Below, one piece after another: positions 1-9,319 of a stretch of 64,000 nt of DNA (its first letter is position 1; each line of letters starts with the position of its first letter). The stretch lies in NCBI RefSeq assembly GCF_014137865.1, contig NZ_JACGWU010000001.1, forward strand, positions 124,001 through 188,000. The letters are read 5' to 3'. A program made the position numbers and the translations under genes. The stretch is from Alpinimonas psychrophila (GTDB lineage Bacteria; Actinomycetota; Actinomycetes; Actinomycetales; Microbacteriaceae). The notes beneath the pieces are model-generated. The model was not told the DNA's origin. It saw only the letters and a program-made list of their open reading frames with translations, and made no database searches.

Positions 1-188
1 AGGATTCGGTAATCGCCGACCCGGTAACGCCAGAATTCTTCGTTGACGAGTTTTTTACCGAGCTGGCGGGGATTATCTAGTTGGGAGAGCTTCCGTTCAA
101 GAAAATCACGGATCCGTTTTCCTGCAGCCGAGTCAAGTTTCCTGACCTGTTTGGCTGCCTTCGGGGTGAACCTGATCGTGTAGCTCAC
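1..188 (-). CDS. RelE/ParE-family toxin, 3' end outside window (partial)
   Basis: The reverse strand from a GTG at 188-186 reads open to the left edge and gives a basic peptide that starts VSYTIRFTPKAAKQVRKLD and continues through RIRDFLERKL to WRYRVGDYRIL. The spacing of the basic helix pair and the RVGDYRI strand is characteristic of RelE/ParE mRNA interferases, which cleave mRNA at the ribosome. The start overlaps the stop of the upstream antitoxin by four bases (GTGA), the usual coupling in toxin-antitoxin operons. About 62 codons are visible; the C-terminus, including the catalytic tail, lies outside the window, so activity cannot be judged. ParE (gyrase poison) is the alternative within the same fold. 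Confidence 0.85.
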   Translation of the reverse strand, partial: MSYTIRFTPKAAKQVRKLDSAAGKRIRDFLERKLSQLDNPRQLGKKLVNEEFWRYRVGDYRI

Positions 189-403
189 GCAGGCCAGACC
201 ACATCAGCGAGATCAATCGCGTCGTCGTTGGACTGAGTGAACTCTTCGAGCGCATCCTTGGCCAGGAGATAGTCTTCGTTCTCTTCCAGATACTGGATCA
301 ATGCTTCGGTCGCATAGAACGTTTTTGACCGACCCGTGCGCTCCGACAGGTGTTGCAGGCGGCGTTCTGTTTCATTGTCAACGCGCAGATTGATTTGTGG
401 CAT
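185..403 (-). CDS. RelB/ribbon-helix-helix antitoxin
   Basis: This is a 72-residue acidic protein. Its N-terminal ribbon-helix-helix (MPQINLRVDNETERRLQHLS, then a helix TGRSKTFYATEALIQYL) should dimerise and bind DNA. The C-terminal acidic tail (DALEEFTQSNDDAIDLAD) should wrap and neutralise the RelE-like toxin encoded next. A longer reading from 439 exists, but the ATG at 403 is preceded by a strong Shine-Dalgarno (AGGAGG) five to six bases away, so 403 is preferred. The gene is translationally coupled to the toxin by a GTGA overlap. The perfect inverted repeat at 421-438 just upstream is the expected autoregulatory operator. Confidence 0.88.
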   Translation of the reverse strand: MPQINLRVDNETERRLQHLSERTGRSKTFYATEALIQYLEENEDYLLAKDALEEFTQSNDDAIDLADVVWPA

Positions 404-420
404 ATGGAACCCTCCTAGGA

Positions 421-438
421 TGCTATACAAATATAGCA
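421..438. promoter_or_regulatory. Perfect inverted repeat upstream of the RelBE-like operon (candidate autoregulatory operator)
   Basis: TGCTATA-CAAA-TATAGCA is a perfect 7-bp inverted repeat with a 4-base spacer, 18 bases upstream of the antitoxin ATG. On the minus strand it contains the -10-like TATATT. A site that overlaps the promoter and lies beside a ribbon-helix-helix gene fits conditional autorepression by the antitoxin-toxin complex. Binding itself is inferred. Confidence 0.55.
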
Positions 439-539
439 TCAGATTGCGTCCCGCGGAGTGTCTTTCGGCTAGGAACTGTTACCTCGCATCGCTATGGTTA
501 GTTACGAGCTGCACGCATCGGCGCAAAAGGAAGTCACGT

Positions 540-2084
540 ATGTCTGTTTCTACACCTGTTTCTTCTGCTCCTGAGAAGGGCTTCCGCCGGTCGGCTGTCA
601 TCCTCCTAGGCCTCCTCGGGGCTATTCAGGTGACGGACCCCCTCATCTCCTCCCTCGCCCTCGTGCGGGCCTCGGATGAGCTCAACTTCACGGCCTCGGT
701 GCAGTCCTTGGCCGCCGGTATTTCCACCCTCGCGCTCGCCGCTACGGTGATTCCCGGGGGTCTCCTCGCCGATCGCCTCGGACGCCGCCAAGTCTTGATG
801 GTGTCGATTTTGGTGGCTTCTCTGGGCCAGATAATCACCGCCGTTGGAACCGACCCGGGCATTTATCTGCTTGGCCGCATCATTGCCGGAGTCGCCTTAG
901 GAGTCACCTTTGGTGCTGCCTACGGAATGCTCAAAGAGGTGAGTGCCCCCAAAGCATTGGGTCCGGCCATGGCCACATTTAACATTGTGAACGGCGTCAT
1001 TCCGGTCGTGGCCATGATTGCCACGGGAATCCTCGTGGCCGTCAACTGGCGGCTGGCATACCTGATTTTGCCTCTCATTTCCGTTCTGTGTTTCCCCTTC
1101 ATTCCCCGAATTCTTCCGAAAGTCGCCAAACTTCCGGGCGGAAAAGTTGACCTGTGGGGCATGACTTTTGTCGCCCTCGGCGTCGCGGGGCTCCTCTTTG
1201 GTATTAGTGCCGCCAGCGGTGGCCTAGAAAAGCCGGCTTTCTGGGGTTCTATTTTGCTGGGGCTCGTTTCCTTTGCCGCTTTTGCGATTGTGGAAAATAA
1301 ATCACAGGCTCCCGTATTCCCGATCAAGCTTCTAACGCATCCGGCATTCTTGGGCGCCGTCATTATGGGAGTTTTTTGGAACTTTGGTTCGGCTGCGATG
1401 AGTCAGATGCTCCCTAATTTTTGGCAGTATGTCACGCACATACCCTCTGGGCTGTTGGGTGTCGCCAATCTTCCCATGTCGTTCGCGGGCATCATTGGTT
1501 CCCTCGTGGCCGGTATTTTCCTCGGCAAGGGCGTCGCATCGCGGACACTTTCGACAATCGGTTATGGCCTTATCGTCGTAGGCTTCCTCTCCTACACGCT
1601 CGTGACTCCCGCAGCCGGTTATGTTATTTTCATTCCAGGAATGCTCCTTGCGGGCGCCGGTTGGATGATGAACGCCACGTCTCAGGGCAACCTCTTTATT
1701 AGGCTTGCTCCCGCCAAATTCTTTGGCCCGGTCACGTCTAGCAAGGTCACGGTGGGGCAGTTTGGCTATGCATTGGGGCTCACCGGAACCACCGTTTTGG
1801 TCAGCACTTTCACGCTCGCTGGCGTGGACAAAGCTTCCAAAGGTGCCGTGACCGGGGAGGGCAACTGGGACGCTATCACGTCGTACCTTGCGACCGGAAC
1901 CACGACCAACGCCGACTTGACGGCAATCGGCCAGAGCGCGTTGGAGACCATCTACGCGCAGGCGTTCCAAACGACATCCGTCATCGTGGCGATTGTGGTG
2001 GCGATTGCCGGAGTCTTCATGTACCTCAATCTCAAGAACAAGAAGGCGGACGTCCCCGTAGACGAATTCCTTGGTCTCACCTGA
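540..2084 (+). CDS. MFS transporter, DHA2-like drug:H+ antiporter family
   Basis: A 514-residue integral membrane protein made almost entirely of hydrophobic helices, about 14 by inspection. The MFS motif A is visible after helix 2 (GGLLADRLGRRQVL) and RIIAGVALGVTFGAAYG lies in helix 4. Length and helix count fit the 14-TM DHA2 group, proton-driven exporters of drugs or small organic molecules; the substrate cannot be told. An upstream reading from 336 runs through the antitoxin on the other strand. The ATG at 540 is preferred because it has an AAAAGGAAG ribosome site and starts a normal short cytoplasmic N-terminus. It is divergent from the toxin-antitoxin operon. Confidence 0.88.
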   Translation: MSVSTPVSSAPEKGFRRSAVILLGLLGAIQVTDPLISSLALVRASDELNFTASVQSLAAGISTLALAATVIPGGLLADRLGRRQVLMVSILVASLGQIITAVGTDPGIYLLGRIIAGVALGVTFGAAYGMLKEVSAPKALGPAMATFNIVNGVIPVVAMIATGILVAVNWRLAYLILPLISVLCFPFIPRILPKVAKLPGGKVDLWGMTFVALGVAGLLFGISAASGGLEKPAFWGSILLGLVSFAAFAIVENKSQAPVFPIKLLTHPAFLGAVIMGVFWNFGSAAMSQMLPNFWQYVTHIPSGLLGVANLPMSFAGIIGSLVAGIFLGKGVASRTLSTIGYGLIVVGFLSYTLVTPAAGYVIFIPGMLLAGAGWMMNATSQGNLFIRLAPAKFFGPVTSSKVTVGQFGYALGLTGTTVLVSTFTLAGVDKASKGAVTGEGNWDAITSYLATGTTTNADLTAIGQSALETIYAQAFQTTSVIVAIVVAIAGVFMYLNLKNKKADVPVDEFLGLT

Positions 2085-2116
2085 TTTTGAGGCGTTTGTT
2101 TTGACACAATAGAGGC

Positions 2117-4021
2117 ATGGCCAAACGTCTCGCCTCCGCCATCAGCCCGTACCTGCTTTCGCATGCCGACAACCCGGTGGACTGGTTTCCGTGGAGCGCC
2201 GAAGCCTTCGTTGCCGCCGCCGAACGTGACGTGCCGGTCATGGTCTCCATCGGGTATTCGACGTGCCACTGGTGTCACGTCATGGCGCGCGAAAGTTTCA
2301 GCGATCCGGCTACCGCTGCCTACCTAAACGAGAATTTCGTGAGCGTCAAGGTTGACCGTGAAGAGAATCCCGAGGTCGACTCGGCCTACATGGCAGCCGC
2401 GGGTGCCTTCACGACCAACCTCGGTTGGCCGCTCACGGTGTTCGTCACCCCTGCCGGTCAAGCTTTCTATGCGGGCACGTACTTTCCGCCGGAGCCTCGT
2501 GGCGGCATGGCATCGTTTCGGCAAGTTCTCGACGCCATAACGGATGCGTGGGTCAACCGCCGAGAAGAAGCAGAAGCCAATGCGGCAGGGGTAACCGAAG
2601 CTGTTGCCGCAATGGCCAAACGCTCGCCGAGTGACTCTTCCCTGTTCGTGCATTCTCGGGATGGGGACAATGGGCGGTCCGGCGAAAATGCTGATCTCGA
2701 CGCGCGCCTGGATGACATCGCGGATGCCGTTGTCCGTACCGAAGATCGCATAAACGGGGGTTTTGGGCGGGATCCTAAGTTTCCGCAGGCTCCCGGTCTG
2801 GGGTTTCTGCTTCACCGCAGTGGGCCCTTTGCGGCAGTCGCTGAGCGCGCCCTGGCGGCTATGGCAATCTCGGAGCTTCGCGACCCGGTCGAGGGCGGAT
2901 TCTTTCGCTATTGTGTGAAAGGCAACTGGACCGAGCCCCACTACGAACGCATGCTCTACGACAACGCCCTACTCCTGGCCGATTATGTGGCGGTCGCGGT
3001 CTCGGCGGTGGGGCCGGGGTTGGCTGGCGACGAGAACGTGTGGGCTCGTGACGCGGCGCACGGCATCGGCGACTTTCTCATTACGACGATGCGCCTGCCG
3101 GGCGGTGCTTTTGCGGCGGCTCAGGATTCCGAGAGTACGGTCGCTGGGGAGCGCACCGAGGGCGGGTACTACGGCCTTTCAGCGGAGCAACGTGCGCGGG
3201 AGACTCCGCCGGCACTGGATACAAAGGTACTCACGGGCTGGAACGGTCTAGCGATCGCGGCGCTCAGTCGCGCTGGGTTTGCTCTCAACCCCGTCTGGAT
3301 TGATGCCGCCCGCGCTGCCGCGGACTATCTGCTGGAGAATCACGTGGTCGAAGGTCACCTGGTGAGAGCATCCCGTGGCGGCCTGATTTCTGCGGCTCCC
3401 GCCACGCTTGAGGACTACGGCGCCTTCGCTGTCGGGTTGCTCGAACTTGCCTGCGTCACGGGCGAGGTTCGCTATGCCATCTCTGCCCGCCAACTCGTCG
3501 CCACCACCCTGATGGAGGGTAACTTCGCGGCCCCCCGCGGCGATGCTGTTTTGTCGGCTCAGGGACTCTCGCTCGAAGTCGATCCCTCGGAGGGAGCGTA
3601 TCCCTCGGGGATGACCTCGAGCGCTCGTGCTTCCTGGATGCTGTACGTGCTCACGGCCGACGAAAAGTACCGCGTTGCCACAGAGCGTGCTCTGGGTCGC
3701 GTTCTGGGTCTCGCCGAACAGCATCCCCTCGGATTCGGGGCGGTGCTGCATCTGGCCAGCGAAGTCGCGCGACCTCTTCGGCAGCTCGTTGTTATCGTGC
3801 CCGACCTACAGGATTTGGCTGAGGCCACAGAAATGCTGAGGGTTGTCCGCACGCTTCCCACGAGCATCACTGCGGTGGCAACCGAGAGCCAGGCTCAAGC
3901 CTTCGCCGCGGCAGGCTTTGAACTATTTGCCGGACGGGGTGCTGTTGACGGCCAACCAACGGCCTACCTCTGCACGAACTTCGTCTGCGCCCTGCCCACA
4001 ACACATCCCGGCACGTTCTAG
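2117..4021 (+). CDS. DUF255 thioredoxin-fold protein (YyaL/SPATA20-like)
   Basis: 634 residues. The N-terminal domain (about 1-160) is the DUF255 thioredoxin-like fold with its conserved start ([13 protein letters not shown]) and a CHWC redox motif at C50-C53. The remainder is an (alpha/alpha)6-barrel-like region with the conserved stretches [21 protein letters not shown] and WNGLAIAAL. The family (YyaL, human SPATA20) is widespread but its reaction is not firmly assigned. Length is close to the usual 630-690. The start is 32 bases after the MFS stop with only a weak ribosome site; CACAAT about seven bases before the ATG could serve as a -10 for a leaderless transcript. Confidence 0.87.
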   Translation: MAKRLASAISPYLLSHADNPVDWFPWSAEAFVAAAERDVPVMVSIGYSTCHWCHVMARESFSDPATAAYLNENFVSVKVDREENPEVDSAYMAAAGAFTTNLGWPLTVFVTPAGQAFYAGTYFPPEPRGGMASFRQVLDAITDAWVNRREEAEANAAGVTEAVAAMAKRSPSDSSLFVHSRDGDNGRSGENADLDARLDDIADAVVRTEDRINGGFGRDPKFPQAPGLGFLLHRSGPFAAVAERALAAMAISELRDPVEGGFFRYCVKGNWTEPHYERMLYDNALLLADYVAVAVSAVGPGLAGDENVWARDAAHGIGDFLITTMRLPGGAFAAAQDSESTVAGERTEGGYYGLSAEQRARETPPALDTKVLTGWNGLAIAALSRAGFALNPVWIDAARAAADYLLENHVVEGHLVRASRGGLISAAPATLEDYGAFAVGLLELACVTGEVRYAISARQLVATTLMEGNFAAPRGDAVLSAQGLSLEVDPSEGAYPSGMTSSARASWMLYVLTADEKYRVATERALGRVLGLAEQHPLGFGAVLHLASEVARPLRQLVVIVPDLQDLAEATEMLRVVRTLPTSITAVATESQAQAFAAAGFELFAGRGAVDGQPTAYLCTNFVCALPTTHPGTF

Positions 4022-4039
4022 CAAGACTGCCTGAGGCCC

Positions 4040-5431
4040 TCAGCACTCCACCACGTTGACGGCGAGGCCGCCTTCGCTGGTTTCTTTGTACTTTGTCGAC
4101 ATATCTACTCCGGTTTGTCGCATCGTTTCAATCACCGCATCCAAGGACACGATGTGCGTGCCATCCCCGTGCAGGGCGAGTCGGGCCGCGCTGACCGCGG
4201 TCGAGGAGGCAATGGCGTTGCGCTCGATACACGGAATCTGAACGAGGCCACCAACGGGGTCGCAGGTGAGACCTAAGTGGTGCTCCATCGCAATCTCGGC
4301 GGCGTTCTCGACCTGCTGTGGTGTTCCCCCCAGCACGGCGCACAGGGCGCCGGCGGCCATCGAGCATGCCGAGCCCACTTCGCCTTGACAGCCTGACTCA
4401 GCTCCTGAAATGGAGGCGTTCGCCTTGAAAAGTGACCCGATAGCGGTCGCGGTGAGGAGGTATCGACGAATACCCTCAATGTTGGCACCAGGCACGAAGC
4501 GCATGTAGTAGTGGGCTACCGCTGGAACAATGCCGGCCGCTCCATTTGTTGGCGCCGTAACGACCCGCCCACCTGCAGCGTTTTCTTCATTGACAGCGAG
4601 AGCAAAGGCGTGCAACCACTCGATCGTCGTATCGCGGCGGTTTTCAATGGCAGCATCCGCGGCGACGAGGTGTTCACGCAACTGCGTGGCTCGACGTTTT
4701 ACCCGAAGCCCACCGGGCAAAATGCCCGAGGAATTCAAGCCCTCATCGACACAGGATGTCATGGCCGACCAGATGGCGTCGAGGCGTTCGCAGATTTCGG
4801 CCTCAGTGTGCGTGGCCGTCTCGTTGCGCAGGGCTACTTCGTCGATCCTGAGATTCTTCTCGACACACATCGCCATGAGCTCGGCCGAGGTGGCAAATGG
4901 CAGGGCCGGAATGATTGTGATTGCGGCGTTGGTGTCGTCACCTTCGCGACGGATGAAGCCCCCGCCGATGGAGAAATACGTTTCGGCCGCGAGAATTTCG
5001 CCTTCGGGGAACGACGGCGAGGCGACTGCCCACGCGGTGAGTGTCAGGGCATTGGGGTGGCCGGGCAAGCGGGTTCGTGGTTCGAAAGAAATATCGGTCG
5101 GCTGGCAGACAATCTGGTGGGTGCCTGCGAGCATCAGCACGGGGATATCGCTAAGCCCGGTCCACGCGCCACGCACGTTTTCGGGCAAGCACGTCTCGGG
5201 GGTTTTGCCTGCGAGACCAGAGATGATGGCCCCTGGAGTTCCGTGGCCGATGCCGGTGGAACCCAGTGAGCCGTACAGCGTGCACGAGACCCGGGTGACG
5301 TCGTCAAGAATGCCGTCATCGACAAGAAGCTCAGCGAAAGCCTTGGCCGCTCGCATGGGGCCGACAGTGTGGGAGGAGGAGGGGCCAATGCCAATGGAGA
5401 ACAGGTCGAAGGCCGAGACGTATGCAGTCAC
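4040..5431 (-). CDS. sdaA: L-serine ammonia-lyase (L-serine dehydratase), iron-sulfur type, single chain
   Basis: 463 residues in the fused beta-alpha arrangement. It converts L-serine to pyruvate and ammonia with a [4Fe-4S] cluster. The beta part (about 1-155) starts with SAFDLFSIGIGPSSSHTVGP; the alpha part contains the substrate loop around VTAPTNGAAG (291-300). Cys348, Cys390 and Cys401, in ESGCQGEVG and CDPVGGLVQIPC, match the three known cluster ligands. The gene converges on the DUF255 gene with 18 bases between stops. It is monocistronic by spacing and feeds pyruvate metabolism. Confidence 0.95.
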   Translation of the reverse strand: MTAYVSAFDLFSIGIGPSSSHTVGPMRAAKAFAELLVDDGILDDVTRVSCTLYGSLGSTGIGHGTPGAIISGLAGKTPETCLPENVRGAWTGLSDIPVLMLAGTHQIVCQPTDISFEPRTRLPGHPNALTLTAWAVASPSFPEGEILAAETYFSIGGGFIRREGDDTNAAITIIPALPFATSAELMAMCVEKNLRIDEVALRNETATHTEAEICERLDAIWSAMTSCVDEGLNSSGILPGGLRVKRRATQLREHLVAADAAIENRRDTTIEWLHAFALAVNEENAAGGRVVTAPTNGAAGIVPAVAHYYMRFVPGANIEGIRRYLLTATAIGSLFKANASISGAESGCQGEVGSACSMAAGALCAVLGGTPQQVENAAEIAMEHHLGLTCDPVGGLVQIPCIERNAIASSTAVSAARLALHGDGTHIVSLDAVIETMRQTGVDMSTKYKETSEGGLAVNVVEC

Positions 5432-5524
5432 GAGTCGAGCCTAGGGGGACAACTTCTGCACGCCTAGGGTTGTGAGCGCTCAATTCGTGCGTGAGTCGAA
5501 GATCTCATGCACATTCTGCGCTCG

Positions 5525-6130
5525 TTAGTCCGAGCGGACAGCCTTGCGGGCGGTGATGACGCCCGTGTCGAAGCCGAACAAGCGGAGTCCGCCGTGAAAA
5601 CGAGCGTGCTCCACTTTCAAGCAACGGTCCATCACAACTTTGAGACCCTTTTCTTCACCGTAACGGGCGGCTTCCTCGTTGAAGATGCCGAGCTGCACCC
5701 AGACGGCAGGAGCGCCGACAGACAAGACATCCTCGATGACTGCAGGAATATCGCTGGCTTTACGGAACACATCCACAATGTCAGGCACTTCAGGCAATGA
5801 TGCCAGGTCGGGGTACACCTTTTGGCCCAGGATCTCTTTCGCATTGGGGTTCACGAAGTACACGCGGTAGTTGGTGGACTGCAGTAGGTAGGTGCCCACA
5901 AAGTAACTGGAGCGCGCGGGGTTAGGCGACATGCCCACAATGGCAATGGACTTCGCTTGGCGCAGAATCTTCAGGCGCTCCTTGGCATCCGGACCGATCC
6001 AGGTGCGCTGGCTGCGCAACATCTTGGCCAGCGGAGAGTTCGCCGGCAGGTCGCAGCTCAGGCCGTTCGAGAGTTGTGTCGTCACCAGTTCAGGTGTCAC
6101 GAGTTCTGGTGTGATGAGTTCAGTAGCCAT
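5525..6130 (-). CDS. CoA-binding domain protein (YccU-like)
   Basis: 201 residues. After a Thr/Pro/Glu-rich N-terminus (about 1-25), which contains a short repeated TPELVT unit, comes a Rossmann-type CoA-binding domain: SIAIVGMSPNPARSSYFVGTYL, then YFVNPNAKEILGQKVYPDL and WVQLGIFNEEAA, ending at a conserved VMDRCLKVEH. The fold resembles the nucleotide-binding domain of succinyl-CoA synthetase alpha subunit, but no catalytic partner is present; the function of stand-alone members is unknown. The ATG overlaps the metY stop by one base (TAATG), so the two genes are co-translated. This metY-linked placement suggests a role in sulfur amino acid metabolism, which is inference only. Confidence 0.85.
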   Translation of the reverse strand: MATELITPELVTPELVTTQLSNGLSCDLPANSPLAKMLRSQRTWIGPDAKERLKILRQAKSIAIVGMSPNPARSSYFVGTYLLQSTNYRVYFVNPNAKEILGQKVYPDLASLPEVPDIVDVFRKASDIPAVIEDVLSVGAPAVWVQLGIFNEEAARYGEEKGLKVVMDRCLKVEHARFHGGLRLFGFDTGVITARKAVRSD

Positions 6131-7443
6131 TACTTTCCCTTCCCTGCTGTGGTGCCTGCCTTGACCGCGGCATCCAGCGCCTGGTCGAGGTCGTAAATGA
6201 TGTCCTCCACGTCTTCGATACCGACCGAGATGCGCACGATGCCGGGCAGAACGCCCGCGTCAAGAAGCTGCTGCTCACTGAGTTGAGCGTGCGTCGTCGA
6301 TGCCGGATGAATAACCAGCGTCTTCGCGTCACCAATGTTGGCAAGGTGGCTGGCAAGGTTCAGTGACTCGATGAAGGTGCGACCGGCGTCACGCCCGCCG
6401 ACGACACCGAAGCTAAACACCGAGCCCGGGCCTATGGGTAAGTACTTCTGGCCGCGCTCGTAGTGGGCGTGCGAGGGGAGGCCGGCCCAGTGGACGAACT
6501 CAATGCGGGGGTCGGCATCTAGCCACTGGGCAACAACGCGAGCGTTATTGACGTGCGCCTGCATGCGGTACGGCAGGGTCTCGACGCCCTGCGCAAGGAG
6601 GAATGCTGAGTGTGGCGCAAGCGCGGGACCAATGTCGCGCAGCTGCTCGGCGCGCAGACGGGTCAAAAAGGCGTACTCGCCAAAGTTACCGGCCCAAGTA
6701 AGGCCGCCATAGCTAGGAACGGGCTCATCAAACAGGGGAAACTTTTCGGTGTTCCAATTGAAACGCCCCGACTCCACAACAACCCCGCCGAGGGTGGTTC
6801 CGTGCCCGCCCAAGAACTTGGTGGCGGAATGAATAACAATGTCTGCTCCCCACTCGATCGGGCGCGAGAGGTAGGGGGTAGCAATGGTTGAGTCGATAAT
6901 GAGCGGGATGCCGTGAGCGTGCGCAACCTCGGCAAGACCCTCGATGTCGGCCACCTCGCCGGAGGGGTTTGCCACGGATTCCGCAAAGATGAGTTTCGTT
7001 TTGTCGGTTATGGCCGCCGCGTAGTCCTCGGGGTTGGCCGAGCGCACAAAAGTAGTCTCAACACCGAAACGACGGAGGGTGACATCGAGCTGTGTGATGG
7101 AACCGCCGTAGAGGTTGGCCGAGGAAACAATGTGATCGCCGGCACCGGCGAGGGAGGCGAACGTGATGTACTGCGCCGAGAGACCCGATGACGTGGCAAC
7201 GGCGCCAAGGCCACCCTCGAGGCTCGCAATACGTTCCTCAAACGAGGCGACCGTGGGGTTGCCCAATCGCGAGTAGATGTTGCCGTACTTCTGCAGCGCG
7301 AAGCGCGCTGCAGCATCCGACGTGTCATCAAAGACAAACGCACTGGTCTGGTAAATGGGGAGCGCGCGGGCGCCCGTCACCGCGTCGGGAATGTTCCCTG
7401 CGTGAATGGAACGGGTCTTGAAGCCGTACTCGCGATCTGCCAT
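6130..7443 (-). CDS. metY: O-acetylhomoserine sulfhydrylase (O-acetylhomoserine aminocarboxypropyltransferase)
   Basis: 437 residues, PLP-dependent Cys/Met metabolism family. The enzyme joins sulfide to O-acetylhomoserine to make homocysteine. The PLP lysine is in SATKFLGGHGTTLGG (K209), preceded by the DST motif (LIIDSTIATPYL). YSRLGNPT near residue 60 contributes to phosphate binding by the neighbouring subunit. The 437-residue length and the insert around 330-350 (HYERGQKYLPIGPGSVFSF) fit MetY rather than the shorter cystathionine gamma-synthases. It lies 65 bases downstream of pmt on the same strand, has TAGCGT six bases before its ATG, and overlaps the following CoA-binding gene by one base. 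Confidence 0.95.
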   Translation of the reverse strand: MADREYGFKTRSIHAGNIPDAVTGARALPIYQTSAFVFDDTSDAAARFALQKYGNIYSRLGNPTVASFEERIASLEGGLGAVATSSGLSAQYITFASLAGAGDHIVSSANLYGGSITQLDVTLRRFGVETTFVRSANPEDYAAAITDKTKLIFAESVANPSGEVADIEGLAEVAHAHGIPLIIDSTIATPYLSRPIEWGADIVIHSATKFLGGHGTTLGGVVVESGRFNWNTEKFPLFDEPVPSYGGLTWAGNFGEYAFLTRLRAEQLRDIGPALAPHSAFLLAQGVETLPYRMQAHVNNARVVAQWLDADPRIEFVHWAGLPSHAHYERGQKYLPIGPGSVFSFGVVGGRDAGRTFIESLNLASHLANIGDAKTLVIHPASTTHAQLSEQQLLDAGVLPGIVRISVGIEDVEDIIYDLDQALDAAVKAGTTAGKGK

Positions 7444-7449
7444 GGGTTA

Positions 7450-7455
7450 ACGCTA
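7450..7455 (-). promoter_or_regulatory. -10 box of a probable leaderless metY promoter
   Basis: TAGCGT followed by exactly six bases and then the metY ATG. No Shine-Dalgarno lies between, so transcription would start at or next to the start codon. No convincing -35 was found. Confidence 0.4.
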
Positions 7456-7508
7456 GCTGAGTTAGTAAAACTAGGCGGTGCCATGCGTCACATGCGGTAA
7501 CGGATGCG

Positions 7509-9278
7509 CTAGATCCAGCTTGGCAACCACATGTGGGCTTGCCAGAACCAGTAGGGAATCTGCATGCCCGTCCAGATCGGGAAGAAAAAGGCACTGACGA
7601 GAACGACAAAGATCAGATAAATGGCGACGACCCGGATGCCGCTCAGTCGGTGCCAGGTGGCATCCGTTCGCTTACCCAGAATGATGCCGATCGTGAAGGT
7701 GAGCGCCAAAATCATGTACGGCTCGTAGATGATGCCGTAGAACTGAAAAACGGTGCGGTTCATGTACATCAGCCACGGCAGGTAGCCAGCGACCATGCCC
7801 ATCAAGATGAAGCCGACGCGCCATTCGCGCCAGCGAGCGAAGCGGTAGATCAGGTAGGCAATGGCGGCGGTGCCAGCCCACCAGATGAGAGGGTTTGCGA
7901 GCGCGGTGATGGCGGTGGAACAGGAGTCAAACGTGCACCCGTTTTCGCCGAGCTTCGAGCCCTCGTAATACATGCTCGTGGGACGAATCATGAAGAGCCA
8001 GGTGAGGGGATTGGCCTGGTACGGATGCGAGACAGTGAGCCCGGTATGGAAGGTATAGGCAGATTGGTGGTACAGCCAGAGGTTTTGGGCCCATTCCGGG
8101 ACCCACGAGAACGTACCCTGCCACGCGAGGCCGTTCGTGGCTGTAATGGTGTGGCGGCCGTAACCGCCGGCGGTGAGAATCCAGCCCGTCCAGGACAGCA
8201 GATAGGTCACGAAGGCGATCGGCACGAGGGCGAGGAGCGCCGCTGGTGCCTGCTTCAAAATGGAGGCAGAAATCCAGAAAGGGAGACCGAGGCGTTTGCG
8301 ATCGAGGGCATCCATGACAACCACATACACGCCGAACGCGGCCAAAAAGTAGATGCCCGACCACTTGACGCTGCAGGCCAGACCGAACGCGAGGCCGGCA
8401 GCCACGAGCCACGGCCGCCACCAAAGCGTGGGTCCCCAACTGGGCGAACGGCCAAGCGCTCGCCGGGCAGTCACGAGGTCGTCGAGCCGTCGCCTAGACC
8501 ACTCTCGATCAATCAGCATGAGCCCAAAGCCCGCAAGAGCAAAAAGGGCCGCAAAGTTATCGAGCAGACTCACTCTCGACAGGGCGATGGCCTGTCCATC
8601 GATCGCGAGCAGGCCCCCGGCGATAACGCCGAGCAGTGTTGAGCCCGTGAGGCGTCGGGCAATGAGAGCAATCAGTAGCACCATCAGGATGCCTGCGATT
8701 GCCACCGAAAAACGCCAACCGAATGCGTTGCCGGCCCCAAAGGCTGCCATCCCCAACGCTATGAGCCATTTACCCAAGGGCGGATGCACGACATACGAGC
8801 CATCCGTTTTAAAAATGTTCGTTTCCCCCGCCGCAAAACGCGGGTCAGTCTCGGCCGGCCACGTCGTTTCGTATCCGTTATTGAAGAGGCTCCACGCGTC
8901 CTTGACGTAAAAGGTCTCATCGAAGACAAGCGAGTGCGGTTGCCCGAGGTCCCACATGCGCAGGCCGGCGCCAATTGCGGTGACAGCAAGGGGCCCGCCC
9001 CAGTACCAGAGTTTGAGCCGAGTTGGGGTTGAGAGTGTGCGACCCCACCAGGCGTCGAGGCGCGTTCCGCGGGGAGTGTCGTCTGTGTCGGTATCGGCGG
9101 CAACGGCAACGGGAGCAGTAAGGGTAACGACCGGCATAGCCGGAGGAGCCTGCACCCCAGTGGCTTCGGCAGTGGCTCCGAGAGCGGCGTCGCGCACCGC
9201 CCGGGCTTCGCGGCGGGTGAGCGCGCTAGCGGGCTTCTCTGCAGGGTTCCCCTGCTCAGGCTGTGCGTTATCGCTCAC
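7509..9278 (-). CDS. pmt: Dolichyl-phosphate-mannose--protein mannosyltransferase (GT39, Pmt)
   Basis: 589 residues with about ten or more membrane helices. It uses polyprenyl-phosphate mannose to O-mannosylate secreted proteins during export. After a variable cytosolic N-terminus (1-85), the first extracytoplasmic loop has the conserved acidic catalytic stretch LVFDETFYVKDAWS. The soluble loop (about 380-460) carries SHPYQANPLTWLFMIRP. The C-terminal helices end in FWQAHMWLPSWI. It is a homologue of the M. tuberculosis Pmt and, as is common in actinobacteria, stands divergent to rsmI. Secreted proteins of this window, such as the 42-46 kb surface proteins, are possible targets (inference). 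Confidence 0.93.
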   Translation of the reverse strand: MSDNAQPEQGNPAEKPASALTRREARAVRDAALGATAEATGVQAPPAMPVVTLTAPVAVAADTDTDDTPRGTRLDAWWGRTLSTPTRLKLWYWGGPLAVTAIGAGLRMWDLGQPHSLVFDETFYVKDAWSLFNNGYETTWPAETDPRFAAGETNIFKTDGSYVVHPPLGKWLIALGMAAFGAGNAFGWRFSVAIAGILMVLLIALIARRLTGSTLLGVIAGGLLAIDGQAIALSRVSLLDNFAALFALAGFGLMLIDREWSRRRLDDLVTARRALGRSPSWGPTLWWRPWLVAAGLAFGLACSVKWSGIYFLAAFGVYVVVMDALDRKRLGLPFWISASILKQAPAALLALVPIAFVTYLLSWTGWILTAGGYGRHTITATNGLAWQGTFSWVPEWAQNLWLYHQSAYTFHTGLTVSHPYQANPLTWLFMIRPTSMYYEGSKLGENGCTFDSCSTAITALANPLIWWAGTAAIAYLIYRFARWREWRVGFILMGMVAGYLPWLMYMNRTVFQFYGIIYEPYMILALTFTIGIILGKRTDATWHRLSGIRVVAIYLIFVVLVSAFFFPIWTGMQIPYWFWQAHMWLPSWI

Positions 9279-9284
9279 AGAGGA

Positions 9285-9290
9285 ATCCTA
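9285..9290 (-). promoter_or_regulatory. -10 box of a probable leaderless pmt promoter
   Basis: TAGGAT lies exactly six bases before the pmt GTG start with no ribosome binding site between, the geometry of a leaderless actinobacterial transcript. Confidence 0.4.
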
Positions 9291-9319
9291 GCGAGCGAAC
9301 GCAGTGCCAGACTGGAGGA

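Noticed and set aside
336-539. Upstream extension of the MFS gene
   Set aside because: The 68 extra codons run antisense through the antitoxin gene and its operator. The ATG at 540 has its own ribosome site.
4031-4043. Terminator between the DUF255 gene and sdaA
   Set aside because: CTGAG-GCC-CTCAG is only a 5-bp stem overlapping the sdaA stop, without a T-run on either strand.
7444-7508. SAM or other riboswitch before metY
   Set aside because: Only 65 bases separate pmt and metY, too short for SAM aptamers, and a -10 box sits six bases before the start.
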